Positions 5,396-6,459 of a DNA stretch of 6,459 bases are shown here, piece by piece. Both the position numbers and the translations under genes were made by a program. Position 1 is the stretch's first letter; each line of letters begins with the position of its first letter. The stretch comes from Acidobacteriota bacterium (GTDB lineage Bacteria; Acidobacteriota; Thermoanaerobaculia; Thermoanaerobaculales; Thermoanaerobaculaceae). The DNA lies in the NCBI GenBank assembly GCA_021782525.1, contig JAJXUY010000094.1:1-6459 (forward strand). The letters run 5' to 3'. The notes under the pieces are model-generated. The model ran no database searches. It worked only from the letters and a program-made list of their open reading frames with translations, and was not told the DNA's origin.

Positions 5396-5400
5396 TCTTA
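5395..5400 (-). promoter_or_regulatory. Candidate -10 for the uracil-DNA glycosylase gene
   Basis: TAAGAT on the minus strand is the other half of the perfect palindrome ATCTTAAGAT (5395-5404). It ends 6 nt before the GTG at 5388, so the mRNA would be leaderless. The -35 region opposite is poor (GGCACA at an 18-nt spacing). Confidence 0.35.
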
Positions 5401-5426
5401 AGATTAATGAAAGGGTTCTGTGCCCG

Positions 5427-6459
5427 ATGAGCGCCAACCAGGTCCAACCGCACCCGGTGTTCGCGAACCGCCTCGTGGCGATCGCGGAGGAGCTGGAGCG
5501 CGCCGGGCAGCCCGGGTTCGCCGCGGAGCTGTACGAGCTGGCCGCCAGCCTGACCGCCAAGGGCGAGCCGTGGCGGCAGCGAGCGGCCGCGCTGCGCCGC
5601 AGCACCAGCACCGCCGAGGACCCGCAGCGCGAGCACAAGCGGCACAACCTCGAGGCCTCGCACGCGGTGGGGATGGCCCGTATCCTCGAGGCGCGCGGCG
5701 AGCTGGCGCGCGCCCAGGAGATGTTCGACCTCGCCAAGCTGCGGGCGCCGTTCCACTACCTCGCCTACGCCGGCTCCGGCTACCTCCACCTGCGCCGGCG
5801 CGACCTGCCCGCCGCACTCGAGGCGTTCGTCCAGGCGCGCCGCCTCAATCCGCTCGACCGCAAGCTCGCGGTCGAGGCGGCGCGCATCGCGCTCGAGCTC
5901 GAGGACTACCCCGAGGCGCTGCGCCACGCCATCGACGCCCTGCTCGCCAGCCAGGGTCTCGGCGAGGGCGAGGTCGCCGCGGCGCGCCGGCGGGTGGAGA
6001 CGCTGGCCGCCCTCTGCCGCCTCTCCCCCGACGAGCTCTCGGAGCTGCACCAGCAACGCGCCGGGGCCCTGCAACGCGCTAGCGAGCAGGTCGCCCTCAC
6101 CCGCGCCCGTCTCTTCTCGAACCTCACGGTTGCCGACGTCTACAGCCACCGCGCCGCCGCCGCGCCCAAGCGCGAAGAGCTGCTGCGCGTTGCCATGGAG
6201 CTGCGCCGTTTCCGCGTCTTCCGTCACTTCTCCGACGCCCAGCTCGTCCAGCTCGCCCAGATCGGGCGGCGGGAGGCGTTCGCCCACGCCGCCGTCCTCG
6301 GCCGTGAAGGGCACGAGGAGCGCGACGTCTGCATCGTGACCGCCGGCCGCTTGCAGGAGTCTCGCCACACCCCGATCGGCACGCAGCTCCTGGCGCAGCC
6401 GGGGCTCGGCGAGCTCGTCGGCGAGATCTCCTATCTCGATGGGCGGCCGCGCCACGCCA
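5427..6459 (+). CDS. TPR-repeat protein with C-terminal cyclic-nucleotide-binding domain (3' end outside window)
   Basis: 344 codons are open to the right edge with no stop. Residues about 12-175 are helical repeats of tetratricopeptide type, for example ARILEARGELARAQEMFDLA (84-103), then AYAGSGYLHLRRRDLPAALE (112-131) and ALELEDYPEALRHAIDALL. A more irregular helical linker covers about 180-250. From about 253 a Crp-like cyclic-nucleotide-binding domain begins (LRRFRVFRHFSDAQLVQLAQ, 259-278), with VCIVTAGRL (301-309). Its phosphate-binding cassette GEISYLDGRPRHA (332-344) keeps the key E333 and R342, so cAMP or cGMP binding is plausible. No DNA-binding domain is seen in the visible part; more may follow beyond the edge. 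It is probably a cytosolic signal-responsive scaffold. The ATG at 5427 is preceded by AAAGGG (5410-5415), 11 nt away, a rather distant ribosome-binding site. A strong promoter lies immediately upstream. Confidence 0.9.
   Translation, partial: MSANQVQPHPVFANRLVAIAEELERAGQPGFAAELYELAASLTAKGEPWRQRAAALRRSTSTAEDPQREHKRHNLEASHAVGMARILEARGELARAQEMFDLAKLRAPFHYLAYAGSGYLHLRRRDLPAALEAFVQARRLNPLDRKLAVEAARIALELEDYPEALRHAIDALLASQGLGEGEVAAARRRVETLAALCRLSPDELSELHQQRAGALQRASEQVALTRARLFSNLTVADVYSHRAAAAPKREELLRVAMELRRFRVFRHFSDAQLVQLAQIGRREAFAHAAVLGREGHEERDVCIVTAGRLQESRHTPIGTQLLAQPGLGELVGEISYLDGRPRHA

Larger units (their letters stand above)
5376..5404 (+). promoter_or_regulatory. Sigma-70-type promoter for the TPR-cNBD gene
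   Basis: TTGACA (5376-5381, a perfect -35) and TAAGAT (5399-5404) are separated by exactly 17 nt. Transcription would start near 5411, leaving a leader of about 16 nt before the ATG at 5427. The -35 box lies inside the first codons of the divergent glycosylase gene. The A/T-rich stretch 5395-5412 stands out from the GC-rich surroundings. Confidence 0.75.

Noticed and set aside
5385..6455. 356-codon minus-strand open frame opposite the TPR-cNBD gene
   Set aside because: The plus strand encodes recognisable TPR and cyclic-nucleotide-binding sequence. The antisense product is low-complexity and matches nothing I recognise.

Overview
This is a high-GC, gene-dense bacterial chromosomal segment with ordinary housekeeping-type content. 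It encodes two exported proteases with Sec-type signal peptides, a small exported protein, a patatin-like lipase, a hotdog thioesterase, a queuosine-pathway reductase, a family 5 uracil-DNA glycosylase and a TPR/cyclic-nucleotide-binding protein. The very GC-rich codon third positions, the paired M16 peptidases and the UdgB glycosylase would fit a soil or sediment diderm such as an Acidobacteriota-like lineage. That placement is inference and not proven by the sequence. No mobile element, CRISPR array, tRNA or rRNA is visible, and I do not see a novel defence or biosynthetic system.

Layout, left to right. On the minus strand (2144 down to 1) lies an M16 peptidase operon: a catalytic subunit with an intact HxxEH zinc site, followed 15 bp later by a subunit, cut by the window edge, in which the zinc site is lost. 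Divergent from it on the plus strand (2240-4168) are a patatin-like phospholipase, a thioesterase overlapping it by 4 bp, and queF after a 184-bp spacer. On the minus strand (5388 down to 4177) are a family 5 uracil-DNA glycosylase and a small exported NTF2-like protein, whose 3' end stops 8 bp from the end of queF. On the plus strand from 5427 to the right edge is a TPR protein with a C-terminal cyclic-nucleotide-binding domain, cut off by the window end.

The genes fall into four small transcription units. The M16 pair probably forms a periplasmic or cell-surface heteromeric protease. The lipase and thioesterase probably act together on acyl esters and acyl-CoA. QueF serves queuosine tRNA modification and UdgB serves base-excision repair. 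The most interesting non-coding features are: (i) the 38-bp divergent region between the glycosylase and the TPR-cNBD gene, with a near-consensus TTGACA-N17-TAAGAT promoter whose -10 lies in a palindrome that also supplies a -10 to the opposite strand; and (ii) the queF leader, with 14-bp tandem repeats, a ~106-bp interrupted inverted repeat and a hairpin that would hide the queF Shine-Dalgarno sequence. Long open frames antisense to the main genes are high-GC shadows and are not annotated.
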